Positions 24,619 through 32,854 are shown, numbered from the stretch's first letter. The stretch: 64,000 nucleotides of DNA from Dethiosulfatibacter sp. (GCA_019084435.1 JAHRFV010000153.1:1-64000); one strand, 5' to 3'. Program-made: numbers and translations. The notes: generated by a model from the sequence alone, not told the origin.

Positions 24619-25314
24619 TTAGTGAGCGATTAGGCTCAGTCTTTTTTCCAACTGTTCAATAGGTGTTCTGTTCTCTGGTTTGGGTGGAATAAGCTTAGTT
24701 AGTAGTGAATTGGCTACTGCTGCTCTTGAAAACATCACAGCTTCCAACGGTTCACCCTCCACTTTCTCCTCCTCACCGGAAAACAGGATTGTATCTGCAA
24801 ATCCCAGCTCCACTGCTTTTCTTGCATTGAACCAGGACTCTGCATCCATCAAGTGGGATATCTTTGTTCTTGTAAGACCTGTCTTGATTTCATAAGCATT
24901 CATGATGCTTTCCTTAACCTCCGACAGCATCTCACTGGCCTTTTGCATTTCCTTTGAATCCCCGATGGCTACCGTCATGGGATTGTGGATCATCATCATG
25001 GCCACTGGTGACATCTGTACTTCCGTTCCCGCCATTGCAATAACAGAAGCAGCTGATGCTGCCAGACCATCAATCTTCACCGTTACATTGCCTTGGTAGT
25101 CCATCAGCATGTTGTAAATCTGTGCGGCTGCAAAAACATCCCCGCCCGGAGAATTAATCCAAACGGTGATATCTCCCTGAGCCGACTCAAGTTCCTCCTT
25201 GAATAGCTTTGGAGTCACTTCGTCCCCATACCAGGTTTCATCTGAAATTTCTCCATTTAAAAAGAGGGTTCTTTCACCCTCATTCTTGACCCAGTTCCAA
25301 AATTTGCGCTTCAT
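24619..25314 (-). CDS. head maturation protease, ClpP-related (S14)
   Basis: This 231-residue serine protease trims the capsid scaffold domain. It has INSPGGDVFAAAQIYNML, the nucleophile Ser87 in DGLAASAAS, the catalytic His110 in MIHNPM and an acidic partner in the AESWFNARKAVELGFADTIL region. Family length is normal. It overlaps the portal stop by 4 nt and has GGGAAGGTAG as ribosome site. Confidence 0.92.
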   Translation of the reverse strand: MKRKFWNWVKNEGERTLFLNGEISDETWYGDEVTPKLFKEELESAQGDITVWINSPGGDVFAAAQIYNMLMDYQGNVTVKIDGLAASAASVIAMAGTEVQMSPVAMMMIHNPMTVAIGDSKEMQKASEMLSEVKESIMNAYEIKTGLTRTKISHLMDAESWFNARKAVELGFADTILFSGEEEKVEGEPLEAVMFSRAAVANSLLTKLIPPKPENRTPIEQLEKRLSLIAH

Positions 25315-26594
25315 CTACCTTCCTCACTTCCCTTCTTATTTGCTGACTCACTCATGCCTTGGCCGCCAAATAGACCAGCATCCTTCAGCTTTGTCATATT
25401 GCCATTGATTAGATATAGGTTTCCTCCTTCCTCTTCTGGGATCGGGTTCATATCCTCCATCTCTCTTATGTCATTGGCTGAAAGCCATCCATTTTGCCTT
25501 GCCACGGAATAACCATTCATACGACTTTGGTAATCACCCCGTAGAAGTCCGTCCACATTTAGTCTAATAAAAAACTCCTGCTTCTCTTTTGGAAGTAGGA
25601 GTGATCGCTGCATGGCTTGTTCCCATCTTATGACCCAAGGATCCAAGGTGTATTTTACGAACTCCAAGGATTGCTGCTCAATATTTGAGAAGCTGGATTT
25701 CTCAAGATCACCTACCATATGAGGTGGAATTCGATAGAGCCTTGCTATTTCATTGATCTGAAATTTTCTGGTTTCAAGAAACTGTGCTTCTTCCGGTGGA
25801 ATACCAATCTGCTGATATTTCATTCCTTCTTCAAGAACGGCAATCTTATGGGCATTGGCTGTTCCGCGGTACACTTCATTCCAGGAATCTCTCACCTTTT
25901 TGGGATCTTTAAGCACACCGGGATGTTCAAGCACACCTCCGGGATTAGCTCCATTGGCAAAGAAGCTGGCTCCGTATTCTTCAGTGGCTATGGTCATACC
26001 CACGGCATTCTTTGCCATAGCAATTGGCGAGTACCCTACCAAACCATCAAAGCCTAGTCCTGGAATGTGAAGAACATCCTGTTTTCTTAACACCACTGAA
26101 CCATAGTCCTTGAAGTTGGGATTCTCATCGGAGGTTGTGGTGTAGATATAGTAGATTTCTCCGTTTTTGTCTCTGCTAACTGTCATCTTGTTTGGTAGTA
26201 GCGGATACAAAGCCACCACCCGACCAGCACCATCACGGATAATCTGTGCATAGGCATTTCCCCAAATAAGCAAATGGCTCATCAATGTCTCTCGAAAGAC
26301 AAAGGAACTCATTTCTGTATTGGGTTCATTGTGTAGGATATGGTACAAGTGATGGTTATACACGCGCTCTTTACCATTTTCTTTATACCTATACACATGT
26401 AGCGGAAGAGATGCTACTGCTTCTGCGAGAATACGAACACAGGAATATACCGCTGTGGTCTGCATAGCAGTAAATTCATTAACTGTCTTTCCGCTTGTCG
26501 TTGGCCCAAATAGATAAGTGTAATTTGAGCCAGAGTAGTAATCTTTAGGCTTATCACGAGCCTTTATTAACTTTGAGATAATTGGGATGTTCAT
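25311..26594 (-). CDS. HK97 family portal protein
   Basis: About 427 residues forming the dodecameric DNA entry ring. Family motifs visible: AVYSCVRILAEAVASLPLHV, LLIWGNAYAQIIRD, LYPLLPNKM, LHIPGLGFDGLVGYSPI and ARLYRIPPHMVGDLEKSSFS. The ATG at 26594 has TTAGGAGTGAAT in front and is preferred to one six codons upstream. The gene begins just left of the plus-strand moron promoter, so the late transcript must cross that divergent unit. Confidence 0.92.
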   Translation of the reverse strand: MNIPIISKLIKARDKPKDYYSGSNYTYLFGPTTSGKTVNEFTAMQTTAVYSCVRILAEAVASLPLHVYRYKENGKERVYNHHLYHILHNEPNTEMSSFVFRETLMSHLLIWGNAYAQIIRDGAGRVVALYPLLPNKMTVSRDKNGEIYYIYTTTSDENPNFKDYGSVVLRKQDVLHIPGLGFDGLVGYSPIAMAKNAVGMTIATEEYGASFFANGANPGGVLEHPGVLKDPKKVRDSWNEVYRGTANAHKIAVLEEGMKYQQIGIPPEEAQFLETRKFQINEIARLYRIPPHMVGDLEKSSFSNIEQQSLEFVKYTLDPWVIRWEQAMQRSLLLPKEKQEFFIRLNVDGLLRGDYQSRMNGYSVARQNGWLSANDIREMEDMNPIPEEEGGNLYLINGNMTKLKDAGLFGGQGMSESANKKGSEEGR

Positions 26595-26639
26595 ATATTC
26601 ACTCCTAAACATACATTTTTATGAAGGTTTATTTTTCTG

Positions 26640-26691
26640 TTGACACTTAAATGATTTCATGATATTATTAACATACAATATTATGTATGTT
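26640..26691 (+). promoter_or_regulatory. strong promoter and palindromic operator of the moron gene
   Basis: TTGACA (26640-26645) and TATTAT (26663-26668) are 17 bp apart, close to the sigma-A consensus. Immediately after the -10 box lies a palindrome, AACATACA-N6-TGTATGTT (26670-26691), covering the expected transcription start. Another AACATACAT half-site lies at 26608-26616, next to the divergent portal gene start. The layout predicts repression by a dimeric regulator. Confidence 0.75.
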
Positions 26692-26711
26692 CATATTAAA
26701 GGAGGTTTAAC

Positions 26712-27104
26712 ATGAAAGTAAATCACATTAAATCACAGATCATGAATGACTTTGCTGCTACATACAAAAATGCTTCACCTTTTGTTGACTCTGGTGAGCT
26801 TTGGGATTTTTGTATGGACACAATCACTAACCCAATACTTTTATCAAACATTATCTTTGCTAATGATCTAGGTATTCCGCCAGTAAAATCTTTACTTCTT
26901 ATTTGGGAAAGAACGAAAGCCCCAAAAGATGACTTTAAATTTACCGGTCAAGAAAGCCAATGGTTAGGATCCTTGATGGGATATTTATTTAAGTTCATCC
27001 TTGGGTATCAAAACCAGAAAGAACGTTGCGCTGTTAATTCCTATGGAGTCGGGACTGCTACTCGCTTTCTTGATTGCCCCACTGTTATTGAAATTGAGCA
27101 GTAA
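26712..27104 (+). CDS. phage moron candidate, unknown 130-aa protein
   Basis: The only plus-strand gene inside the structural region, between portal and terminase, with its own promoter and an AAAGGAGG ribosome site. The 130-residue protein has no motif I recognise: N-terminus MKVNHIKSQIMNDFAATYKN, a helical middle (LSNIIFANDLGIPPVKSLLL), an aromatic GQESQWLGSLMGYLFKFILG segment and a C-terminus with NSYGVGTATRFLDCP. No signal peptide or clear membrane helix. Its stop codon abuts the terminase stop with no bases between. Independent expression in a lysogen suggests a lysogenic-conversion or anti-phage role, but function is unknown. Confidence 0.8.
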   Translation: MKVNHIKSQIMNDFAATYKNASPFVDSGELWDFCMDTITNPILLSNIIFANDLGIPPVKSLLLIWERTKAPKDDFKFTGQESQWLGSLMGYLFKFILGYQNQKERCAVNSYGVGTATRFLDCPTVIEIEQ

Positions 27105-28697
27105 TTAAAAGACGATGATTCCACGTTCATCATAAACGCTGGAGTCATCGTCTTTATTTCTAATACAGCGATCAAGAGCCATGATTGTAGCAACTATACC
27201 ATCGATCTTTTCTACCGACTTTTCTTTATCCGGTTTGATGTTCCCTGCAGGATCCTGGCGCATGACTACGTTTTGAGCCATCCATTTAAGAACCGGGTGA
27301 CCACCATGATTGATATTCCCTTCCATAAGAAGCTTATAAAGTTCTTTACTTGGTGGGGACATGTCCTTATAGCCCTGTCCAAATGGTACAACTGTAAAGC
27401 CCATACCCTCTAAGTTCTGGACCATTTGAGTGGCATTCCAGCGGTCAAAGGCTATTTCTTTTATGTGGTACTTCTCTCCAAGCTCCTCAATGAACTTCTC
27501 AATAAAGCCATAATGAATCACGTTCCCTTCAGTAGTATGGATATAGCCTTGTAGCTCCCAAACATCGTAGAGCACATGGTCCCTTCTGCATCTCAGTTCC
27601 AAAATATCCTCCGGTAACCAGAAGAACGGCAATACGATATACTTCTCATTCTCTGCCTTTGGCGGAAACACAAGAACAAAGGCTGTGATATCCGATGTAC
27701 TGGAAAGGTCCAGACCACCGTAGCATTCACGGCCTTGCAGTGACTCCATATCAATGGGTAGATTTCCTCGATCATAAATGTGATCGGGTATCCAGCACAC
27801 TGTCGCTGAAGTCCAGATATTGAGTCTGAGCTGTTTAAACACATTCTCTTCCGCAGGGTTTTCAAGAGCGTTTTTGTAAGCTTCTCTCACCCGATCTATG
27901 GAAATGGTATGTCCCAGCGAAGGATTCGCTTTATACCAGTTGGATTCATCATTCCAATCATCTGCATCTGTCAGTCCATATACCACCGGGTAGAAGGTAT
28001 GGTCTTTCTTTCGACCTGCCTTTATATCAAGGGCTTTGCTGTGGAGCTCATAGCAGATGCTATTTTTATCAGTTCCTGCAGTGGTGATGATAAAAAACAA
28101 GGGCTGCTCTCTGGCATCCCCGGACCCTTTTGTCAAAACATCATAGAGTTTTCTATTAGGCTGTGCATGAATCTCATCAAACACAAGACCCGATACATTC
28201 AGTCCATGCTTGGTTCCCGTCTCAGCTGATAACACTTGATAGAACCCTGCATTGGAATAATTGACGATTCGTTTGGTGGCAGCTGTAATCTTTGACCTTT
28301 TTAGCAACGCCGGTGTCATCTGTACCATTTGCTTTGCCACATCAAATACAATGGACGCCTGAGATCTATCACAGGCCGCACCATACACCTCTGCACTGGG
28401 TTCGTTGTCAGCATAAAGAAGATATAGAGCAATAGCAGCTGCCAGCTCAGACTTCCCCTGTTTCTTGGGTATCTCAACATAGGCTGTCAGGAACTGACGC
28501 TTCCCGTTTTCTCCAACGATGCCAAACAAGTCACGAATGATCTGTTCCTGCCAAGGTAGCAGAAGAAACTTCTTCCCTGCCCATTTTCCCTTGGTGTGTC
28601 TTAGGTTTTCAATAAAGGCAACTGCTCTATCTGCCTTTGCTTTATCATAATGGGAAGTTTCAAGCATAAAGGGTGACGGTGTATATTTATAGTCCAT
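27105..28697 (-). CDS. terminase large subunit
   Basis: This 530-residue packaging motor has an ATPase half (EIPKKQGKSELAAAIALYLL with the Walker A-like site near residue 75, Walker B LVFDEIHAQPN) and a nuclease half (GGLDLSSTSDITAFVLVFPP with the first Asp, AFDRWNATQMV with the second, and the final GIVATIMALDRCIRN). It cuts concatemers and pumps DNA through the portal. It follows the P27-type small subunit, with ATG overlapping its stop and GGAGGTGGTGCG as ribosome site. Confidence 0.93.
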   Translation of the reverse strand: MDYKYTPSPFMLETSHYDKAKADRAVAFIENLRHTKGKWAGKKFLLLPWQEQIIRDLFGIVGENGKRQFLTAYVEIPKKQGKSELAAAIALYLLYADNEPSAEVYGAACDRSQASIVFDVAKQMVQMTPALLKRSKITAATKRIVNYSNAGFYQVLSAETGTKHGLNVSGLVFDEIHAQPNRKLYDVLTKGSGDAREQPLFFIITTAGTDKNSICYELHSKALDIKAGRKKDHTFYPVVYGLTDADDWNDESNWYKANPSLGHTISIDRVREAYKNALENPAEENVFKQLRLNIWTSATVCWIPDHIYDRGNLPIDMESLQGRECYGGLDLSSTSDITAFVLVFPPKAENEKYIVLPFFWLPEDILELRCRRDHVLYDVWELQGYIHTTEGNVIHYGFIEKFIEELGEKYHIKEIAFDRWNATQMVQNLEGMGFTVVPFGQGYKDMSPPSKELYKLLMEGNINHGGHPVLKWMAQNVVMRQDPAGNIKPDKEKSVEKIDGIVATIMALDRCIRNKDDDSSVYDERGIIVF

Positions 28698-29170
28698 TAC
28701 GCACCACCTCCTAGAATCTTCTCCATCTCATCTGCCGGATCTATGGTACCTTCACCTGCGACAATTCTGCTTCTTGCAGATGGTGTCAGTCCAAACTGCT
28801 CACAGAACTTGAGCATGATTTTCAGATTGGTTTGTGCAATGGAAACCTGAGGCACCTGCTGTAAATAACCGTTAGGGGTTCTGATCATGGTTCCATGTTG
28901 GGTGATAAACTCCTCTGCTTCCTTCCATCTGGCGTATGCCTGACAGTAACCCGCAAAAGCGGCCATGTCCATTTCTGTCAGGATTCCCATCTGCTCAAGA
29001 AGCTTCCCCATTCGTCTCCATTCTTTCTTTGCTTCCTGCTCTAACCATGAAGGACATCTGGGAGCTTTCTTTGGCGGCTTTGGTTCTTTATCGTTGAGTA
29101 CACGTTTCCCAGGATTCCCTTCTAGTTCTTTTAATGCTGTCGGTTTGGGTTTTCTTCCTCTCTGTGCCAT
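28697..29170 (-). CDS. terminase small subunit, P27 family
   Basis: About 157 residues. The start AQRGRKPKPTALKELEGNPG, followed by LNDKEPKPPKKAPRCPSWL and a helical part (LTEMDMAAFAGYCQAYARW), is diagnostic of the P27 family, which recognises the packaging site and recruits the large subunit. The ATG at 29170 has GAGGAGGTGGGACTT in front. A terminator separates it from the gene upstream. Confidence 0.9.
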   Translation of the reverse strand: MAQRGRKPKPTALKELEGNPGKRVLNDKEPKPPKKAPRCPSWLEQEAKKEWRRMGKLLEQMGILTEMDMAAFAGYCQAYARWKEAEEFITQHGTMIRTPNGYLQQVPQVSIAQTNLKIMLKFCEQFGLTPSARSRIVAGEGTIDPADEMEKILGGGA

Positions 29171-29202
29171 AAGTCCCACCTCCTCTCATTGGCTAACAGC
29201 AA

Positions 29203-29229
29203 GAAAAAAGACCTCCGAAGAAGTCTTTC
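29203..29229 (-). terminator. intrinsic terminator before the terminase genes
   Basis: Minus-strand AAAGAC and GTCTTT pair around a 10-nt loop and continue into TTTTTTCTT. It separates the DUF4314/cyclotransferase genes from the packaging genes. Confidence 0.6.
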
Positions 29230-29249
29230 ACTTGGCTTAAATCTGTGCT

Positions 29250-29477
29250 TTAACCTTCTAGTTTTCTGCAGCTGTCCTCACCATATACCACACTAAGGCT
29301 ACTGCCATTGTCCCAGGAAACCATGATGCTTCCGATATCATCCACACCAATTACTGTTCCCCTGGTTCCCGTTGGCGGTGCCTGAGTATCCTCCATTCGA
29401 ATCAGTTCCACCCTTGTTCCAGGTGAATATTCTTTTCTTAGTTTCTCTAGAATTTCTTTTCTAATAAACATCTTCAT
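29250..29477 (-). CDS. DUF4314 family protein
   Basis: A 75-residue protein of the DUF4314 pattern: YSPGTRVELIRMEDTQAPPT, then GTRGTVIGVDDIGSIMVSWD and SLSVVYGEDSC. It has the look of a small SH3-like beta barrel. Function unknown; it is common in Gram-positive phages and conjugative elements, near amidoligase genes. It overlaps the cyclotransferase gene upstream by 17 nt, so the two are co-translated. Confidence 0.8.
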   Translation of the reverse strand: MKMFIRKEILEKLRKEYSPGTRVELIRMEDTQAPPTGTRGTVIGVDDIGSIMVSWDNGSSLSVVYGEDSCRKLEG

Positions 29478-29919
29478 CCCCCTCTACCGAAGAATCCTCA
29501 AGTGCTTTTTCTAAGATGGCTTTATCAAAGCCAAATCTCTCATAGGCATCTTCGAGGGTTTTGTAATAGTGGTAGCTTGGCTGTCCTAGTTTCCTATCTT
29601 GATCCATCAGATAGACCATCCCTTGAATCTTTTCACCATCAAGGTCTAACTCCATCCATTCTTTGTAATAAAAGGTTGGGAAACCTTCATACCGATCAAG
29701 ACTATGTTCGTCTGTCGGTTCGATCTCCCAAACCACCACCGGTACCTTATGCCCTTTTTCTTTTTCAATGGTAGCGTAGGCACCTGTCTTTGAGCCTTTG
29801 AAGATAAGCCTGTGATCTTCAATTTCTGATACACCTTTTAGCTTTGCCCCTGGGCATCTGAAAGCCATTTGACTTTCATCCATGTTGCTCCCATAGGCAA
29901 TGTACAGTTTTGTTTTCAT
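29461..29919 (-). CDS. gamma-glutamylcyclotransferase (AIG2) family protein
   Basis: A 152-residue enzyme with the cyclotransferase fold: YIAYGSNMDESQM holds the substrate-binding YGSN loop and SLDRYEGFPTFYYKEW holds the catalytic glutamate (LDRYEG). Family members split gamma-glutamyl or related amide links by cyclisation to 5-oxoproline. Here it lies in one transcription direction with an amidoligase, which makes such amide links, so the pair may attach and remove a peptide-like tag. That link follows published comparative genomics of amidoligase operons and is not shown by the sequence itself. GGATGAAAAG is its ribosome site. Confidence 0.85.
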   Translation of the reverse strand: MKTKLYIAYGSNMDESQMAFRCPGAKLKGVSEIEDHRLIFKGSKTGAYATIEKEKGHKVPVVVWEIEPTDEHSLDRYEGFPTFYYKEWMELDLDGEKIQGMVYLMDQDRKLGQPSYHYYKTLEDAYERFGFDKAILEKALEDSSVEGDEDVY

Positions 29920-30052
29920 TTCTTTTCATCCTTTCTTAAAGGGCCATTCTTCCCCGCCAGCTTGGCCTGTGTGGGCTTTTCAGCAGCGTTGGGAACCCTT
30001 CTACCACCTCAAGGGCGGTTCTCCCGCCCCGGTGAGCCTGTGGCTATTCATT

Positions 30053-30943
30053 TCATCCTGCTTGTCTCCAAGCTGAGTTTCCATCAAGGTACTTTAGAAA
30101 ATGGAGCCTGCAGGTTTTAAACTCGTCCCCGATAAGTCCCAGCCTTAGCATCCAACATCTGAAGGCGTACTTCTCGTTGTCTGTCACCGTTTTTCTTGCT
30201 GATGCCTTCTTCTGACTTAAGGATTGGTGACTCACTGCCAGGCAAAACTGAATGTACGCTTTTACCTCTCCAGCATGGGTTGTGGAGTTGAAAAGTCTAA
30301 ATTCTACAGTGCCTTTGGTAAAGGTGGCGTGTAGGTTGAGTCCATAGTATCTGGTGGTGTTATAATGTCTGTCTCTTCCGTAGGGATCCTCTGCGTACCA
30401 GATATCTGAAAGCTCTCTCATGGTCTTTGGCTTTTTCTTGTTGATGGTTTCCAGAAGCTTCTCGTTGGTTTTCTTGCAATACCTAATTCTTCCTCGGTCT
30501 ATCTTAAGCGCCTTGTAAAGAATATCTTCCTTGCTGGCGATGATGTTGACAATGTTTCTTAAGGTTTGCGGTGTAAAGCGTTCTGCTCCAACATGTACGT
30601 GAATCCCGCAGGAGTTGTTTACGATGGCCCCCTTGTGCCTCAGCTGTCTAACCAGTTCCTGTAAATCCTCTATGTCCTCGTAGGTGAGGATGGGGCTGAC
30701 CACTTCCGTTTTGTATTCATCTCCGGCTGAAACTCTGGTTCTTCCTTTTTTCTTTTGAGGAACAATGCTTGAGTCGTACATGGCCTTCCAGGTTCTCCCC
30801 TTGTTATCCTTGACCTCGTAGGTTCTGTAGCCGCCTCCCACATAAATGTTTCTCGTTCCAAAGTAATCTGCAATGACCTGCCCTGCCTGCTCTCTTGTAA
30901 TCCCTGTAACTTCGATTTCAATCCCGAAGGTTTGCGTTTTCAT
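30053..30943 (-). CDS. amidoligase family protein, catalytically complete
   Basis: A 296-residue member of the COOH-NH2 amidoligase group (PF12224, ATP-grasp/glutamine-synthetase-like). Visible motifs: FGIEIEVTG (residues 6-14), KTEVVSPIL (78-86), CGIHVHVG (112-119), and TVEFRLFNSTTHAGE after residue 210. These furnish the metal and substrate site. Members ligate an amino group to a carboxylate, using ATP. The C-terminal part (NEKYAFRCWMLRLGLIGDEF) is shared with the shorter paralogue two genes upstream. A conserved motif lies upstream (30984-31007), and GAAAGGATGAG is the ribosome site. The 130-bp spacer after it carries GC-rich sequence but no gene I can support. Confidence 0.85.
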   Translation of the reverse strand: MKTQTFGIEIEVTGITREQAGQVIADYFGTRNIYVGGGYRTYEVKDNKGRTWKAMYDSSIVPQKKKGRTRVSAGDEYKTEVVSPILTYEDIEDLQELVRQLRHKGAIVNNSCGIHVHVGAERFTPQTLRNIVNIIASKEDILYKALKIDRGRIRYCKKTNEKLLETINKKKPKTMRELSDIWYAEDPYGRDRHYNTTRYYGLNLHATFTKGTVEFRLFNSTTHAGEVKAYIQFCLAVSHQSLSQKKASARKTVTDNEKYAFRCWMLRLGLIGDEFKTCRLHFLKYLDGNSAWRQAG

Positions 30944-30983
30944 CTGCTCTCATCCTTTCTCTTACCTGTGTTTTAAGCTTTTT

Positions 30984-31007
30984 GGTAGTACTATATATCA
31001 CTCTAAA
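30984..31007 (-). promoter_or_regulatory. shared promoter-proximal motif, copy B (amidoligase gene)
   Basis: ATATATCACTCTAAA on the plus strand, preceded by GGTAGTACT, lies 41-64 bp upstream of the amidoligase start. It is the same word as copies A and C. The AGTCAAGCATT part found in the other two is replaced here. Confidence 0.5.
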
Positions 31008-31053
31008 CACAGGTAATAGCAAGTTAAATGTGCATATAAAACGCATATTTATT

Positions 31054-31401
31054 TCATTCCTCTAGGGCTGTATACCGGCACCAGGAGTAACCCTCGCTAT
31101 TGATGAGGACACGCTCACCGGTATCGGTGTTGATGACCCGAATGCATCTGATTTCTCCGTTTTCATTAGAACCTCCATCAGACTTATCAATCCAAGGTTG
31201 CTCATTGAAAAAATCTTCTGCAAAGGCTTTGAAGTCATCACTGTCCAAGGAGACTACTTTGGTCACTTCATAAAGACTACCTCGCTGTCCAGCTTGCTTT
31301 GCACGGGCTGTAGCTTCCCTTAGTTCTTCAAGATCATTGAGCTTTCTTTCAAATAACGCCCTTGGTCTATTCATCCTGGCTTTCACCGTCTTTTCTTTCA
31401 C
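31054..31401 (-). CDS. conserved small protein of amidoligase cassettes (DUF6329-like)
   Basis: A 115-residue protein with MNRPRALFERKLNDLEELRE, then SLYEVTKVVSLDSDDFKAFA and NEQPWIDKSDGG, ending in CIRVINTDTGERVLINSEGY. I recall this pattern from short genes next to amidoligases in clostridial elements, sometimes called DUF6329; the name is tentative. No catalytic motif is visible. It overlaps the gene upstream by 35 nt and probably depends on its translation. A role as a partner or substrate of the amidoligase is speculation. Confidence 0.65.
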   Translation of the reverse strand: MKEKTVKARMNRPRALFERKLNDLEELREATARAKQAGQRGSLYEVTKVVSLDSDDFKAFAEDFFNEQPWIDKSDGGSNENGEIRCIRVINTDTGERVLINSEGYSWCRYTALEE

Positions 31402-32146
31402 GCAGTCTAGCCTTGTGCTTCTCGGCGTCAGCTGGGGTACGAAAGGCGGTGTGCCCTTTTAATCCTTCAAGCAGGGCTTTCCTTGAGTCCTTTGCCCCTT
31501 TGCCTCCTAGTCCAAGTCTGACCAGCCATACCCGAAGGTAGTATTTCTCATTTTCAGGTTCGCTGGCTTTTGGGCTTATTCGCTTTGCCTCTCTCACATG
31601 GGCCACCATCATGGCAGCCAGTTCAACATAGGCTCTGTTCTTTTCCGGCTTTTCTGAACCTGGGAATGTGAAGGTTACCTTGTACTCTTCAAAGCTCAAT
31701 CCAGAAATGGATTCAGCACTTTCACTCCATAGGTTAAGGAAGTCTTCTTTGGTTTCTGGTAGATTGGTTTGCAGGGTATTAATGAAATTATCGCTGATAG
31801 AAAAATGGTCTTTCCCCACCACTCGGTTGAGCAGGTACTGTTTGCTTCTAATCATGTAGATCAAGTTTTGAAGCTGGGGTCCTTCCATATCCTCTAAAGG
31901 AACGGTAACCTCCAGACTTTCAAGCTCTTGTCTTGGTTCTGCAAATCCATGTTCTTCTAAGTGCGCTCTCATCCTTTCACCATCCATTTCTGTTTCGCTC
32001 ACCACCGTTCCATCTCGTTCAATGGTGTAGCCTTCCACCTTGTATGCATAACTCGGTGGCCCTACATACTTAGGTTTCTGTCCTAAAAATTCGCCGATAC
32101 TTTTCACCAGTTCTTTTCGATTTTCACATGTCGTTTCAATACGCAT
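31367..32146 (-). CDS. amidoligase-like paralogue lacking the catalytic segment ('virulence-related protein')
   Basis: This 259-residue protein belongs to a group often labelled virulence-related protein. Comparison with the neighbouring amidoligase by eye suggests common descent: EFLGQKPKYVGPPSYAYKV aligns with DYFGTRNIYVGGGYRTYEV, MEGPQLQNLIYMIRSKQYLL with FTPQTLRNIVNIIASKEDIL, and NEKYYLRVWLVRLGLGGKG with NEKYAFRCWMLRLGLIGDE. About 35 residues that include CGIHVHVG are absent here, and the N-terminal EIE is not kept, so it should be inactive. It could be a regulatory or substrate-binding partner. CAAAGGAGG precedes the ATG, and motif copy C lies just upstream. Confidence 0.7.
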   Translation of the reverse strand: MRIETTCENRKELVKSIGEFLGQKPKYVGPPSYAYKVEGYTIERDGTVVSETEMDGERMRAHLEEHGFAEPRQELESLEVTVPLEDMEGPQLQNLIYMIRSKQYLLNRVVGKDHFSISDNFINTLQTNLPETKEDFLNLWSESAESISGLSFEEYKVTFTFPGSEKPEKNRAYVELAAMMVAHVREAKRISPKASEPENEKYYLRVWLVRLGLGGKGAKDSRKALLEGLKGHTAFRTPADAEKHKARLRERKDGESQDE

Positions 32147-32169
32147 GGACTTATACCTCCTTTGTTTTG

Positions 32170-32208
32170 GGTACTACATACATCACTCTAAAGAAGATAT
32201 AAGTCAAG
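32170..32208 (-). promoter_or_regulatory. shared promoter-proximal motif, copy C (amidoligase paralogue)
   Basis: TACATCACTCTAAAG followed by five variable bases and ATAAGTCAAGCATT repeats the arrangement of copy A at 13651 almost exactly, including the distance. It lies 24-62 bp upstream of the start codon. TTGACT on the minus strand may be the -35 box. Confidence 0.55.
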
Positions 32209-32240
32209 CATTCCTGGGCTATTAAGGGGTAAATCCCAGG

Positions 32241-32819
32241 TTAAACTGCAGCTTTATCAAAATGCCTACTGCATTTATCAAAGACCATATCTTTGATCCA
32301 TTTTGGTGCCTCCGGTACATCATTAAGCCTTCCATACTCACCAAACATCAGCTTGATCCCTTCGTTCCTTGCCTGTACCGCCTCTAAAAAGGTATGAAAA
32401 TATCCCAGATGAATATCATACTGGGATGCTTTGATTCTCGCTCTATATTTTTGTCTTGGCTGGTAAAAGCTTACGCCTGTTACACCAGAAGTGTTATTCA
32501 CTTGAGGGGGTTGATTACACTGATTTTGCTGATGGGTACAAATCCTCAAGTTCTCTCTTTTGTTATTGAGTGGATCCAGGTCAATGTGATCAACCTCAAA
32601 TCCCTTAGCCGGTTTGAGTAATATCTGATGGAGCTGATTGCCCTCTCTATCAATGACATACACAGTGCCTTTCTCGCCAAACTTGCGATTTGGATACCAG
32701 TTTCTTGATTTTACAATCTTGAAGTCCTCTCTATCAAATAAAAACGTATGTCCTCCGGAAAGGGTCCCGGCCATGGTTTTGCCATCTTCTAATAATCGAT
32801 ATCGGTTTTTTAGTGTCAT
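32241..32819 (-). CDS. HNH endonuclease with AP2 DNA-binding domain, homing-type
   Basis: A 192-residue protein with an HNH core (LHQILLKPAKGFEVDHIDLD, then PLNNKRENLRICTHQQNQ) followed by an AP2-like module (SGVTGVSFYQPRQKYRARIK, then HLGYFHTFLEAVQARNEG). This combination is typical of free-standing homing endonucleases of phages, which cut phage genomes that lack the gene and spread by repair. It lies directly after the methyltransferase gene. The N-terminal region is also homing-type (TFLFDREDFKIVKSRNWYPN). Confidence 0.85.
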   Translation of the reverse strand: MTLKNRYRLLEDGKTMAGTLSGGHTFLFDREDFKIVKSRNWYPNRKFGEKGTVYVIDREGNQLHQILLKPAKGFEVDHIDLDPLNNKRENLRICTHQQNQCNQPPQVNNTSGVTGVSFYQPRQKYRARIKASQYDIHLGYFHTFLEAVQARNEGIKLMFGEYGRLNDVPEAPKWIKDMVFDKCSRHFDKAAV

Positions 32820-32854
32820 CCCATTTAAATCCCCTCTACAGTAGTTTCTAAGGT

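Noticed and set aside
29920..30052. Short frames in the GC-rich spacer after the amidoligase
   Set aside because: None has a ribosome site or recognisable product; may be a decayed amidoligase C-terminus.
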